This document shows positions 36,673 to 47,578 of a stretch of 64,000 nucleotides of DNA, piece by piece; within the stretch, counting starts at the first letter, position 1; each line of letters begins with the position of its first letter. Source of the DNA: Niebla homalea (taxonomy: Eukaryota; Ascomycota; Lecanoromycetes; Lecanorales; Ramalinaceae); NCBI GenBank assembly GCA_019925105.1, contig JAHGAU010000010.1, positions 1,178,001 through 1,242,000 of the forward strand, given 5' to 3'. A program made the position numbers and the translations under genes. A model generated the notes under the pieces. It saw nothing but the letters and a program-made list of their open reading frames with translations. It was not told the DNA's origin and made no database searches.

Positions 36673-37245
36673 TCATGATTTGGCGGGATGACTTGGACAC
36701 CGCACGACATCGAGGATATGGCTGTAAATAATATTGTACATGGCTGTCAGCTCAGGCGCTTGGCTCGGATCTGTGGGTGCTGGTCTACGCGTTCTGCGAA
36801 GGTGTTACCTGGTGGATCCATTTTCACCAGTGGCCATCGACAAGTTGACACCCTTGCCAAAGGGCTGGCCTGTGTTGGGTGCGCCTCAAAGGGATGGATA
36901 ATGGAGCAAGAGGCAAGTCAACAACGGGAGTCCGAGCAAGAAGAATGTGGCATAACTTCGACGATATCTTCAATGTAGCTTCATATCTAACTTTCTCACA
37001 AAGCGCCTGCACGCTGTTCTCTCGACGCCCCTCGATTCCACGAGCTGTTGCGGTTGCCGCCGGTGGAATGCTGGGGAACGAAACGCCCTTTAGCCTTGCG
37101 AGTCATGGGTGAAGAGACACGGAGACTTTTTGCACCTGGCTTTAGACCCCCCCTTATCCAACTCCCGATCGGTCACGTACTGTTGTAGACCAGATCCATG
37201 CAATGTGCTAGCCAACGATTCTCACCCTCGACGCTCAAGGTCTGT
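36673..37245. other. intergenic between convergent genes
   Basis: A 573-bp region holding the 3' ends of PDS5 (+) and the Rco1-like gene (-). No gene is seen. Polyadenylation signals are not distinct. Confidence 0.5.
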
Positions 37246-40200
37246 TCATGATGAACCCAGACGCCTTTGTATCAATGCAAGTAGTGCCTCGAGATCCTTC
37301 CTCTCCTCTGCCGTGACCGGGGTAGCGTTCGCTTCACCCTGCTCTGTAGCCATCATCAATGATTCGACTTCCACGGGTGCTTCGGCCTGCGATATGTCAG
37401 TCAATCGTACTCGCCAGGCGTGACAAGAGTAGCACACCGTCAAGGTATCGATCAAATTTCTCAGCGTATCGGGGTTGAGCTCCCCATCCTGTTGTGCCAT
37501 CTGGACCAGGTTGAATGCGGCCTTTCGATCCTTGAATGAGCGGATATCCCTATCTTTGGGACCACGAGCTGCTTTTGCGGGCGACCTAGCGGTCTGGATC
37601 GCCCTAGCTTTCTGCTTGCGACCAGAGGAGGACCCAGATTGACGCTCCAATGCATCTGCCTCCAAGTTTTCACTGCAGCACGTGAGCCTTTGGACCCCTA
37701 CGAACGAAGGCATCTGGACGAACTTACCGTCTGATTCGGTCGATGAAGTCTAGTTTGATGCCGAGCTCCGGCACCTTGTAGATCACACCCGCCATCTCCT
37801 TCTCCACCTCGCTTTCTCCCTCATCCGGCTCCAGGTCAATATCGATCAGTCCGTTGTTCTTGAAACCTCGTCGCAATCCGACCTCCACCATCGTCGCCTG
37901 CTTTGGCTTTCTCGTCCGAAATACCCTCGCGTCCGCTCCTGATGGGCTGGCAGCGGTGTACCGAGACGCTTTCTTACTGGCGGATGTAGTGGAGGCTCGA
38001 AGGTTAGTGAGCTCATGATCAACATGATTCGGACACATCCAAGTCTGCCTTGGCTTGCCGTTGGTGCTCTTCTTGTTCGGAGCACTCGCCAGTGGCGGAT
38101 CCAGACAGTCAAGATGCCAGCACAACGAACAGTAATCACATGCGACGACCTCTCGCTTTCCCAGTGAGGAGCCACCGCAACTGAAACAGAGAATGGTGTG
38201 GTCTTTCTTGTCCTTCAGTTTGAGGTTGTCCGGAAGCTCGTCATACCCTGTGCGTGCTCTGGACGGGAGGTTAGTACCACAGTAAAGGCTGTAGCTGGCT
38301 GACGGTAGAATACTTACCTCGTGATCTTGACGTTGTGTAGCTCCTCGTATTCACCTTCCTCTCCGGTCGTGACGCCTTCGAAATAGTCCCTCACTTCTGG
38401 AGGAAGATGGAAGGCACTCGTATTGCGGAATTTCATGTTCTTTTTCAGCTCGCTCCAAATCCCTCTCGGACCCTTGTCCGGCTCAGCGTCGGTGTGGAAT
38501 TGAGCACAACGCCAGCAGTACCAGTGTTCCGGCAAGTCTTCGGGCTGAGTGCCAGGGTGAATAGGAGGGTCACAGCATGTAAAATGAAAGCCTCGATAGC
38601 ACCCATCGCAAAGTACCAGACTGCCACTTCCACTGCATGCAGTGCACACGTCCGTCTCCGCCTGGAGCCAGAGGTCAGTCTTTATCCCATTTGCGAGGGA
38701 GGATGGGAAGTTGCTCGTCAGGGTTCGGGAATGGAGAGGGACAACAGCAATATGGGGTAAGCTTACGGCGTTGTCGTCAAGGTGGCCGTGGGCTGAATGA
38801 TTAGTCTCTATTTCCGATGGCTGAGCGAGACCTGCTGTGACGCCGTTACGCTTTTTCAGCGGCCTGCTCGATACGTCAGGTTTGTTATTCTGGCGCTTCT
38901 GGCGCATCTTCGTATTATATTCAATTGCAGGCACAGCCTTCGCAGCAAGGGGCTCTTTCGTAGCACTGCTCGCTGTGGGCATGGGTTTTGCGGCCGGCCG
39001 CTTCCCTCGGTTGCGAGTTGTGACCATGTTTCCCATATGATGAAAATGAAGAACGGAATTGTAGGAAGTAAAAGTCGCGGCCAGCGCGAGGGGCGTAGGA
39101 TGAAAGAGGGTGTAGAGAATTTAGCATGTAGGAAGAAGATAACAGAAGGAAAGCGTACTGTTTGACAAAGAAATGGAAGGTGGGAGAACTTCTGTGCGTC
39201 GTAGGGGGCTGGGAATATTCACACCCGTCGGTGTCATCGTTGAGCGATGATGGTGGCAACACCCGGGAGGTTTGCGCCAAATTGTGCAGCGCAACGCTGG
39301 GTGCAAGGACAAAAGAAAGGAAAAAAGTCACTTACGATCGTTTGATACGAGCTGCCTTCTTGCCAGCCTTCAGTGGTCGTGCTAGCTGTGGGGTGATGCC
39401 TCGCGACAGGCCCTGTGGTGGCGGAAGTAGGAATTCGCCTTGTGAAGACGTTGGCGAGTCCGGGAAGTCACCATCGCTGAGCTTGCTTTTGGGGAGGTTG
39501 CCATTCCTACGAGGTTGATGAGGGCGTGCCTGCAGGCTTGTTGGAGAAGTCGATGGATGTTTTGGAGTGAGAAGGGGTGATCTCAGATGACTCTCATCGA
39601 CGGGATAGGCATCGTAGCCCTGTGCCAGACGCCTTCTTGCGGCAATACGGGCCTCTGGGCTATCATCAAGTATTGTATGACTGTTGGAGAAGGACCCTAG
39701 TCGTGGTCCAATGCCAGCGTGGGCCTTGGATGCATGGGCCAAGACAGCGCTATCAGGGGCAGCTCTCGATACCGTTGATTCTACCTTACCAGGAGCGTAA
39801 TTCTCGACATCCGAATTCAGCGAGGAAAGCGAAGAGTCGCTCGATGCGCTAGCATGGCGTTTCATGCGTTTGGACGGACGTAGGTCCTTTGAAGGGGTTC
39901 CATTCGGGAGTACGTGAGACACTGAGTGTTTGGCCGTAGGGGATTGCGAGGTTGGTGCAGAGTGATGGTTTGCGATGGTATCCAGACTGTCCTTGACATT
40001 CTCAAATTGACGCGTGGCGCTGCTTCGTAAGCTCTTTGCTGGCGACTTGGACATGACTGACGATGACGCCGAAGCCTTGGCCATCCTGTCCTTCTTCTTC
40101 GTCTGCTTCTTTGCCGCCTTCACATAGATCTGAAATTCGGCTCTTTGCTGATCAGTGGGGGTGTGATACAAGACGATCTCTAGAAGATCAGCAAGCGCCT

Positions 40201-40891
40201 GATTTTGGGTGCTCTCTTCGTAAAGTTTGAGAATGGCCGGACCCATACTGTTCCTGCCTTTCTCACTCGCACATTTGATGGCCGAGTCGACGATGGGCTT
40301 CCACTTGGCTTGCGACGTAGGCTTTGGGCAGTTTGTAGAGTGCGTTGACGTGGGACGAGTGGGACTGGCTTGGGTGGATGAGATGGTAGTGACACGTCTC
40401 AGGCTGGGATCGATGTGCTGCTCCAACACCTCGTGACTCATGTTGACCTGTTCGACCGTGTCTGGCTCGAGCTTCTCCGGCTCAGTCAAGACGGGTTGTG
40501 GCATCTCTCCAGCTTCGGGCATGGGTTGCCGATCAAGAAGCCGTGGCGCCGGCTCTGGCGTCGACATCTCCTCCCTCGAGACTTTGATCTCCCCATTCCT
40601 CAGCGGTAGAGGTCGCCGTGGCGGTTCGTACTGCCTCACCCTAGCCTTGACCTTGGAGTTGGGAAGACTGCCAAGAGGGGCCATGTGTTCCAGTACGCCA
40701 TGCCTCTCGAGCCCTTTGTAGTCCTCGAAGCTTGGGACCGGGGTTCGTAAGGGCGGTTCCTCCCATTCATCCACATCTGAGCGAAGATAGCTCTGAGGCC
40801 TATCAAGCTTGCGGGATGCTTTGGTGTTATCGACTGGTGGTGGGACGGGACTCGAAAGACCTGATCTTCTCATTTGCCTCGAGGAGGCCAT
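37246..40891 (-). CDS. Rco1-like double-PHD protein (Rpd3S-type histone deacetylase subunit)
   Basis: Likely chromatin reader of an Rpd3S-like deacetylase complex. Clear exons: 40891-39336, ...-38767, 38661-38318, 38258-37728, 37672-37246. The N-terminal exon carries the Rco1-type segment PSFEDYKGLERHGVLEHM with MAPLGSLP and a conserved KWKPIVDSAIKCA block. PHD1 follows (CTACSGSGSLVLCDGC...HFTCCDPPI...WYCWRC), then PDKGPRGIW..YFEGV, and PHD2 (CFSCGG...CDYC...CWHLDC...MCPNH). The link between exon 1 and the PHD exons is the weak point. A donor GTAAGT at 39335 and a CAG acceptor at 38966 keep frame (total 3057 nt, 1018 residues, 370-bp intron), but the PHD part also has its own ATG at 39036 behind a pyrimidine-rich stretch. 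Two genes (39332-40891 and 37246-39036) are therefore the alternative. The ATG at 40891 is preferred for exon 1. Confidence 0.72.
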
Positions 40892-41649
40892 GAGGAAGTC
40901 CGGAAAAGAGCGGCGGGGTGTAGGATAACTGACGGGGATCAGCACCTGGACTCAAATGGAGAGCAGCTATATTATCATCTGAACTTACATGCGGCCCCTG
41001 GCTGCACTATGCACGGCTCATGGTTGAGGTTGAAGGGGTAATATATGATTTGGTTGGTAGAGTGAAAGCGCGCCGAAGGAAGAGGGTTCGACTGCCAAGC
41101 AAGCGCCGAAACACTCTCCGGAAGGTCCACCAAAGCAAAGCACTTAATCTATATCTCAATCGGATAGATCAGAATATTGGGATCTTTGATGGCATCAAGC
41201 AGATGATGGTCGCTCTGTCTTGACAAACATCTAGAGAATCAAAAATCGGTTTACAGGATGATATGTGTCGCACGGTATCACGCGGAAGAAGGTATCGGTC
41301 AGGTGAGAAAAGGGGCAAAGTTCCCAAAGTGAAAAAGAAACGAATTTCAACACATTCGGTCTCTGATGGTCTGAATTTCTATGCTATCCTTTTCACACAT
41401 GTCCACATGTCGTGCTATGCTCAGGCCACGTCTGAGCATCACGAAAACGCAATAGTATCAAGAAGCTTCCGGTCGCGCTTGCGACGTTTCTGCCTGAATG
41501 CTTGCGCGATTGGCGCCAACAGGGCTGAGCACTCCATCCCTTACTGCTGCCGTGAAGATGTGGTCGGGTAAGTTGCATCGTCCGTTCAAGTGTCACCAAC
41601 CAGGCCGCCAAATCGCCCATGTTGCTGGCACAGCACCAGCATAAAGCTC
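40892..41649. other. intergenic, no gene recognised
   Basis: A 758-bp stretch between the PA2G4-like stop and the Rco1-like start, both on the minus strand. It is the upstream region of the Rco1-like gene. Short open frames have no family resemblance. Confidence 0.5.
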
Positions 41650-43171
41650 CTATTCTTCGGAGCTGGAGTCCTCTTCATCTGCATCGACCTCCTTCTTCGC
41701 CGGCTTCTTCTTCTTCTTCTTGTTCTTGCCCTTGGCACCCGTAGACCTGGACAGGGGTTCCTCGAGGATCTTTAGAATTTCGGGGTCGGTGATCTTCTTA
41801 TCTGTCTTGTATTTGGTCGCGTCGGGAGCTGGCGGTGCCGTCAGACGGACCAGCCCATTCTTGGTGATGGCTGGAAGAGGTCAGTGGGAAGAGGGTGATG
41901 GACTGATGTATAGCAAGCACAAACACACCGACCGTAGTAAAGACTCTTGCAACCGGAGCAAGGTCCTTGTCGGCAATCACTTCATACTGCCGCAGCACGT
42001 TGGACCGCACACACTCCACCACCCCTACCTTGGCCTCCCTCTCATCCTCGAGTTGCCTCAAGCTGAATGGGAAGGTCCCGAACTTCTTTACAATTTCCGA
42101 AAGCGTTTTCCGCGAGCTCGGCCGCTTGAGCTGATACGTAATGGTCGTTCTCCGATGCAGCGTTGGCCGTTTGTCTACCGCTTTAGTCTTTCCGCTTCCC
42201 AAGCTTACACCCATCTCAACACCCCAGACTTCTCCTATCTCAGGCACTCCATCGCCTTTGGAATTGTCATTCTCCGGGGCAAGCACAATCTTCTTCTTGC
42301 TCTCAATCTCATTCCGATCGAATAGCCAGGAGGTAGTGCTTTCTACAATATTGCAATCGTAGCTCTTGACGACAGTCTCGAGCATCTTCGTAATCTTGGA
42401 CTGAGAGATGGGCTTCGTCGAAGCTGCCTTCTTCTTTTCTTCGTCCGAGCCTGAAGCAAGAAGGCCGGGTGGAAGCATGAGTCTGAGGAGGAGCTCATTC
42501 GCATAATGGCAGGCAAGCAAAAGGTCGGCGTCCTGTGTCGGGACCGCATCGTCTCTGTTCTTCTCTCCGGGGATGATGATGGTGTCGCAAACAATGGTGC
42601 CAAATCCGTCAATCTGAGCGCCCAGTTGGATCTTTATGGCTTCGCCTGCATGCAAAGTGATGGCCGCCTCTTCGGCATCGGTAGTCAAGGGGGTGTAAGG
42701 GGTGATGTATGAGTTTGGTGAAACTGTCGTTGGATGTGAGATGCCTGGTCACAGGTGTTAACGCGGTGCTGACGATCTGCTGGGGCTTTCTCCATTAGAT
42801 TCACCCTTGAGTATCTTCTTTCCCTTGTAGACTTTGGAGATTTCTTTCTCGAGGAGGTCATCGCCCTTCTGGCATATTGTCACGATCTTTTCGTCCTCTA
42901 CACACCATCCTGACTACAGCTCAGCTTGCGATCAATTGGGACTAGCAGTCCACACTACCAGTGACGGCCTCCAAAACTTTATGGGAAATCTGGGCAGCGG
43001 TTTTGTATTTGGTAAGTGTGTCAGGGTTGTTCATTGAGTAATCTATGGAGACATCAGCGCCGCACAGCACCCTTCAACGCTGAAAAGGCTCTCTCGAGAC
43101 TCTCCTGGGTCGATTTGATCTTGGGGTAGGAGGCAAGACGACATACCAATGGCGACCTCCTCTGTCGCCAT
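41650..43171 (-). CDS. PA2G4/Ebp1-like protein (M24 peptidase fold, CDB4 type)
   Basis: Homologue of proliferation-associated 2G4 and fission-yeast curved-DNA-binding Cdb4; in other eukaryotes this family binds ribosomes and RNA. Five exons: 43171-43147, 43042-42959, 42909-42805, 42744-41929, 41870-41650, total 1251 nt, 416 residues. Joined sequence reads MATEEVAIDYSMNNPDTLTK, then TAAQISHKVLEAV, ...KGISHPTTVSPNSYITPYTP, ...GEAIKIQLGAQIDGFG and FTTVAITKNGLVR, all characteristic of the family. The fold is that of methionine aminopeptidase without the metal-binding residues (family knowledge). The C-terminus is Lys-rich (GKNKKKKKPAKK) and ends in an acidic Ser/Glu tail. First exon only 25 nt. 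Exon phases agree throughout. Confidence 0.92.
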
Positions 43172-43389
43172 GTTGAACGTTGCGGGTCGTGCGGTTCACA
43201 CTGCAGCCAATGGTAGGCTTCGGGCGCCGTCACAGCTTAGAAGGGAGTCCAGGAAATACCTTAGACGCAGCTTTCAAAGTCATAACAATTGGTGTTGGGA
43301 TCCACAGGGGGTCAAGACTTAAGAGGTGGATTGGTGGGGTCGTCGCTTGCGGAGACTGCGGGGGCCGATCCGCCCCTAAAAATATCTTA

Positions 43390-43918
43390 CCCCTTCATGC
43401 TTTTTTCTTGTCGGGTCCGGATTTTTTGCGATCGATGTCATGAAAATTTTGTCAAAATCACATTTCAGTTACCCATTGAACAACCACGCTTTTGGATTGG
43501 GTTAAAGTAGATAGACTGTATCTCTATATTATAAAGAATCAATGATCTAAGTTTCAGATCCAATTTCGTAGATTTAAATGGATGGCTGGTGGTAGAGTAA
43601 ATGTGTGTTTTTGAACCCCGGAACTCGAATTTCTTGGTGGGGTAGCGGGGTAGTTACGGGGCCCGAGGGGCTGGATTGACCTGGGGCTCGAGTGAAATTC
43701 CAAGCAAAGAAAATACCCCCTTATAACTCAACCATAATAGCTTCATATTAGTTAAAATTAACATTGAAGCTTCTATAAGCTATAAAGACTATGTATAAGT
43801 ACTTTCAGTAAGTGTCAAAGCGTGGTTGTTAAGTACATAGCTAAACAGTGATTTTGAGAAAAAGTTCATGAAATCGGTCGCAAAAATCCGGACCCGACAA
43901 GAAAAAAGCATGAAGGGG
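43390..43918. mobile_element. 529-bp MITE with ~110-bp TIRs and TA duplication
   Basis: The left end CCCCTTCATGCTTTTTTCTT and the right end are inverted copies extending about 110 bp, through GTCGGGTCCGGATTTTT and to AACCACGCTTT at the inner edge. TA flanks both ends (43388-43389 and 43919-43920). The centre is AT-rich and non-coding. TA duplication points to mobilisation by a Tc1/mariner-type transposase. It sits in the divergent intergenic region between the PA2G4-like gene and the hydrolase gene. Confidence 0.8.
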
Positions 43919-44091
43919 TACTCTCGCTTGACCGGCTGAGGGGGCCTGAAACATGCCTACCATAGGGAACGGTATTAATATTGATGTCAATAAGATTGGT
44001 TCCAACACCAGCTCTGATGGGTCAGACCCTCTGCCTCTCTGCATCGTAGTTGTGACCGTGACCGTACAAGATGGTGAAATAACGGACAGGC

Positions 44092-44970
44092 ATGCAGATA
44101 AAGATGCAAGACTCACTCTCGCCACTCCCTGTTCGAATACTAACCAAAAACATTCGATATGCCACCAGCAACCCTTTCCAGGGGGAGGAACGTTGGACTA
44201 AGCGAAGATCATATTTAACCAACGAGCTCTACTTCAACACATTGCATTGCCCGGAATCCTTCATCTGTCTACAGGAAGTTTTGCATAATCAGCTTGAAGA
44301 CATCTGCTCTGATCTCAACGCTGCCGATACCTGGAGGTACATTGGCGTTGGCAGGAATGACGGTGACAAGGCAGGCGAGTATGCTCCCATCTTTTACAGA
44401 CCTGCCGTCTGGGCCTTGGAGACATGTGACACTGTCTGGCTGTCAAGGACTCCAAGCAAGCCTTCCAAAGATTGGGATGCTGGCTCTATTAGGATTCTTA
44501 CCATCGGGGTCTTCATCCACCAAGCTACCAAGCGCAAAGTGGTTGCAATGAACACTCATCTTGATGATGCTGGCAGTCGATCGAGGCTTGAAAGCGCCAA
44601 GATTATTCTGCGCCAAGTCAAGGAAGCTCACCAATACAAGGCTTTGCCAGTCTTTCTTGGAGGCGATTTCAACAGTGAACCTGATCAAGAAGCCTATCTA
44701 GAGCTCACCGGGGATGGCTCGTCGATGGCAGATCTAAAAACCTTGGTTCCAGCGAGCAGGCAGTACGGCGACGCCAATACCTTCACCGGATTTACCCAAG
44801 ACACACGTCGCAAGAGGATCGACTTTATCTTCCTGAGTCACGCAACCGAGCAAGGAGGCCACCGCTCCCACTGGTCCCCTACCGGCTACGCTGTCTTACC
44901 CAATCGATTCGAGGACGGCGTCTACAATTCCGACCATCAAGCTGTGGTAGGCGACATAGAATTGGTCTGA
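44092..44970 (+). CDS. endonuclease/exonuclease/phosphatase-fold hydrolase
   Basis: Single-exon gene, 292 residues, spanning the complete EEP (DNase I-like) domain. Catalytic motifs in order: QEV at residues 61-63, NTHLDD at 154-159, GGDFN at 190-194, RIDFIF at 242-247 and SDH at 280-282. No signal peptide, TM segment or extra domain is visible. Family members act on DNA, RNA or phosphoesters such as inositol phosphates; the substrate cannot be decided here. It resembles the small cytosolic fungal EEP proteins rather than full-length Ccr4 or APE1, because leucine-rich repeats and AP-endonuclease signatures are lacking. The ATG at 44092 has a second in-frame Met four codons on. Confidence 0.85.
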   Translation: MQIKMQDSLSPLPVRILTKNIRYATSNPFQGEERWTKRRSYLTNELYFNTLHCPESFICLQEVLHNQLEDICSDLNAADTWRYIGVGRNDGDKAGEYAPIFYRPAVWALETCDTVWLSRTPSKPSKDWDAGSIRILTIGVFIHQATKRKVVAMNTHLDDAGSRSRLESAKIILRQVKEAHQYKALPVFLGGDFNSEPDQEAYLELTGDGSSMADLKTLVPASRQYGDANTFTGFTQDTRRKRIDFIFLSHATEQGGHRSHWSPTGYAVLPNRFEDGVYNSDHQAVVGDIELV

Positions 44971-45374
44971 AGCCTTGCTCCCTCGACCGGTCGTGGAGCG
45001 TGCTAGAGTCTTGGGTATCGTCCACGATGATTTCACTGGTTGCTTCCCAGGTGCAGATAGATACATACATCTGGAACTTGCAAGACCTTGGGCCTTCCAC
45101 CAGAAAACGTTGTTCTCTGATCAAGTTTTGTAAGCAGAGGATGAAGACCGATAAATCGAATCAACAGAGCGCTCCGTGCTTGGGGTATCATAATGTTCTT
45201 CCAAAGGAACTTCCTTGCTCCTAAGACTTCTGACAAACAAACTATGAAATTAGAATGTAGGAAACCGGTTTCATCCAGTCAAGAACCAATAGCTAGGTCG
45301 CTTAAATAATTGCTGGCTCCTTGCCCTCAGGGATCTATCGTGGGCGTCTGCACACTCGGCTCCCCATCAGGCTC
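44971..45374. other. intergenic between convergent genes
   Basis: A 404-bp region holding the 3' ends of the EEP hydrolase (+) and the capping enzyme (-). Nothing else recognised. Confidence 0.5.
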
Positions 45375-46631
45375 TCAGGTATTCTCGCCTCCAAGCTCAT
45401 TGCTGTCATCACCGCCATCAAACTTTCTTTTTACACCACTACTCACATTCCTGCTATCTTCGTTTGGTGGATGGGCCGCCCGTTGTGGGGCAGGCGTGGC
45501 GCTAGCTTTGGCCTCATGCCTTGCTTTCCATTTCCCCTTGATCACATCCTGATGTCTAATCAATTCCTCCTTGGAGACGGCATCTTGTATACTCTCCATT
45601 ACACTTTCGACTGTCTTCACATAATTGGATTCCTTTTTATCGTCCCTGAAGCGTAGGAAGCGCCAAGCAGTGGGGTTTTCGAGGTAGCATTCGACGATTC
45701 TGTCGTTCAATGGTTCCTCGAGAGACTTTAGCTTTTCCCATTCCTGAGGTGCCAGCGTCATTTCCCCGTAGGGCAGGTCACCCTTGGAGTCCCCGCCGGA
45801 AACGGTGAGTCTGATGTGGGGGATAGCGGTATAGTCTGGGTATGGGCCATCTTGGTCGTCATCGTCAGAATCCGGATCGACCAAAGGAAATTGAAGGTGC
45901 ATTCGAAAGTCGACCGAATTTTCATTCTCGGGCTTCCATTTCAGAATGTGCTCATCGGTTCCGTGGATGTAGGGGGAGCCGACGCAGGTGAAGATTAAGC
46001 CGTCATTACCGTGGGGCAGGTTGGGCAAAACATCGTTAAACATTTTCTCGATTCCATAAGCGAAGTGCATCTGCTTGAAGTCGATGACAAACGGCAAGTG
46101 CTCGAGTTCTTGTGGAAACTTTGCGTAAAGTCTCTCGTAGGGAGCGTGGATCTTGGATCTGAAGTAAGCTAGACGTTTATCCAGGGTCCGATGCATAAGA
46201 GTGGTGGCATCCAGGACAAGGCAATCAAAGACCATGTACTTCATCTTGACGGTCCCGTCTGGCTCTCGGTCATTGACAAGTTCTCCATCTAAAATGGTAT
46301 TCGTATGAAATAAGTTGTAGTCATCACCCTCGACTGGAAAATGCAGATCTGGCACATGGTAGTACTCGTTCTTCCGATCGATGAGATAGACGACCTCGTG
46401 GGGACCTTCTGCGGTCATGTACATGAGACAACGAAGGCCATCAGTCTTCTCGCAGACATAGTAGTCCTCCTTCTGGAGCTCGAGTAGGTGTTTGGCGGCA
46501 AAACTGATGGGTTGTGCACCCGGGAAAGAAGTTGGCTTGCGACCGAGGATATTGGCTACTTCATAACGAAATCTGAGGCTCAACTCTGGAGGGGCTTTTG
46601 TACCAGGTATATCCGGTACCGAACTTGTCAT
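45375..46631 (-). CDS. CEG1: mRNA-capping guanylyltransferase, alpha subunit
   Basis: Transfers GMP from GTP to the 5' diphosphate end of nascent mRNA. Single exon, 418 residues. Nucleotidyltransferase motifs are in order: EKTDGLR with the GMP-accepting Lys62 (motif I), DGELV at 115-119 (motif III), KYMVFDCLV (IIIa), NDGLIFT (IV) and LKWKPE (V). An OB-fold domain follows, then a variable low-complexity tail from about residue 380. Length and separation from any triphosphatase domain match the fungal two-subunit enzyme. Start ATG at 46631 gives a normal N-terminus. Confidence 0.93.
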   Translation of the reverse strand: MTSSVPDIPGTKAPPELSLRFRYEVANILGRKPTSFPGAQPISFAAKHLLELQKEDYYVCEKTDGLRCLMYMTAEGPHEVVYLIDRKNEYYHVPDLHFPVEGDDYNLFHTNTILDGELVNDREPDGTVKMKYMVFDCLVLDATTLMHRTLDKRLAYFRSKIHAPYERLYAKFPQELEHLPFVIDFKQMHFAYGIEKMFNDVLPNLPHGNDGLIFTCVGSPYIHGTDEHILKWKPENENSVDFRMHLQFPLVDPDSDDDDQDGPYPDYTAIPHIRLTVSGGDSKGDLPYGEMTLAPQEWEKLKSLEEPLNDRIVECYLENPTAWRFLRFRDDKKESNYVKTVESVMESIQDAVSKEELIRHQDVIKGKWKARHEAKASATPAPQRAAHPPNEDSRNVSSGVKRKFDGGDDSNELGGENT

Positions 46632-47578
46632 GCTGCTAACAACAGGCCCAATCGCGATGCCAGTAATAGAGCTAAACTTTCAGAAGTATTGAGCGTCAAG
46701 GCAAGAAGATCAAAGCTCTGACGTTTGTGCAGCAAGAATTGGTCTTCAGCGAAAGAAAGAAACTAAGCAAACATTTCCTCTGACTTGAAAAGTCAACATG
46801 CCGTGGCGGGATCCAGAGATCCTGCGTTGATAAAGTAGAATTGGGTCTGATTGACATCCGCGACCGGTCTCGTAGAAGGTTGGTACTGAGTCTGGCAGTA
46901 TACTCGAGACTCCAGAAGTGGAGACTGATCACCAATGACTGGTTTTAATAGATCAATGCCTACGAGTACCTTGCTACCTAATCCATAAAGGCGCTAGACA
47001 TTCAGCTAAAACGCGATACGGTCAACAATCGGATAGCTCGGATAGCTCGGAGGACGGAGGCTGAGAGGCTCCGAGGCTCCGAGCCTCCACGTCAAACCCC
47101 CCTAATCCGTAGAGCAGAAATAAGGCTGAATCGATGAGGCCTGGTGGAGGCTGCTTTTACCTTGGATCCTTAATCCTTTCACCGGTCATTGGATGTACGG
47201 TTACAGCACCTTAAATATTACCTTGTATTCCAACAGTCGATGGTCCCTCGGTCCCTATCTGGAATTCGATAAATCATCATCATTTTGGTAAGTACATTAT
47301 TCTACTGTCTCCAATCAATCCAATGTCCCTCACTTGGCGCGTACCTCCTGCTTGCCCCTTCATTCTATCTACTCCGTACTACCTTACACTTCATCACTGC
47401 TCGTTGTCGCACAGGACCATGGTCAAGCTCAAAGCTCAACCGTCATGATATCTACAAGATCGCTAATACTGGCTTCTGGGCTATTGAAGCAGCACTGTAG
47501 GCGCATCGCATTGATGACCATCAATTCACCACTACGACGCTCTGCGCTCCCTGTCTACCCCTCCCTTATCTCTATGTC
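46632..47578. promoter_or_regulatory. divergent upstream region of CEG1 and the SNF5-domain gene
   Basis: A 947-bp head-to-head region. At 47284 a strong donor (G|GTAAGT) suggests an intron in the 5' untranslated leader of the SNF5-domain gene. A GC-rich near-palindrome (GAGGCTCCGAGGCTCCGAGC, 47065-47084, continuing CTC) follows repeated AGCTCGG units near 47035-47050. Confidence 0.45.
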
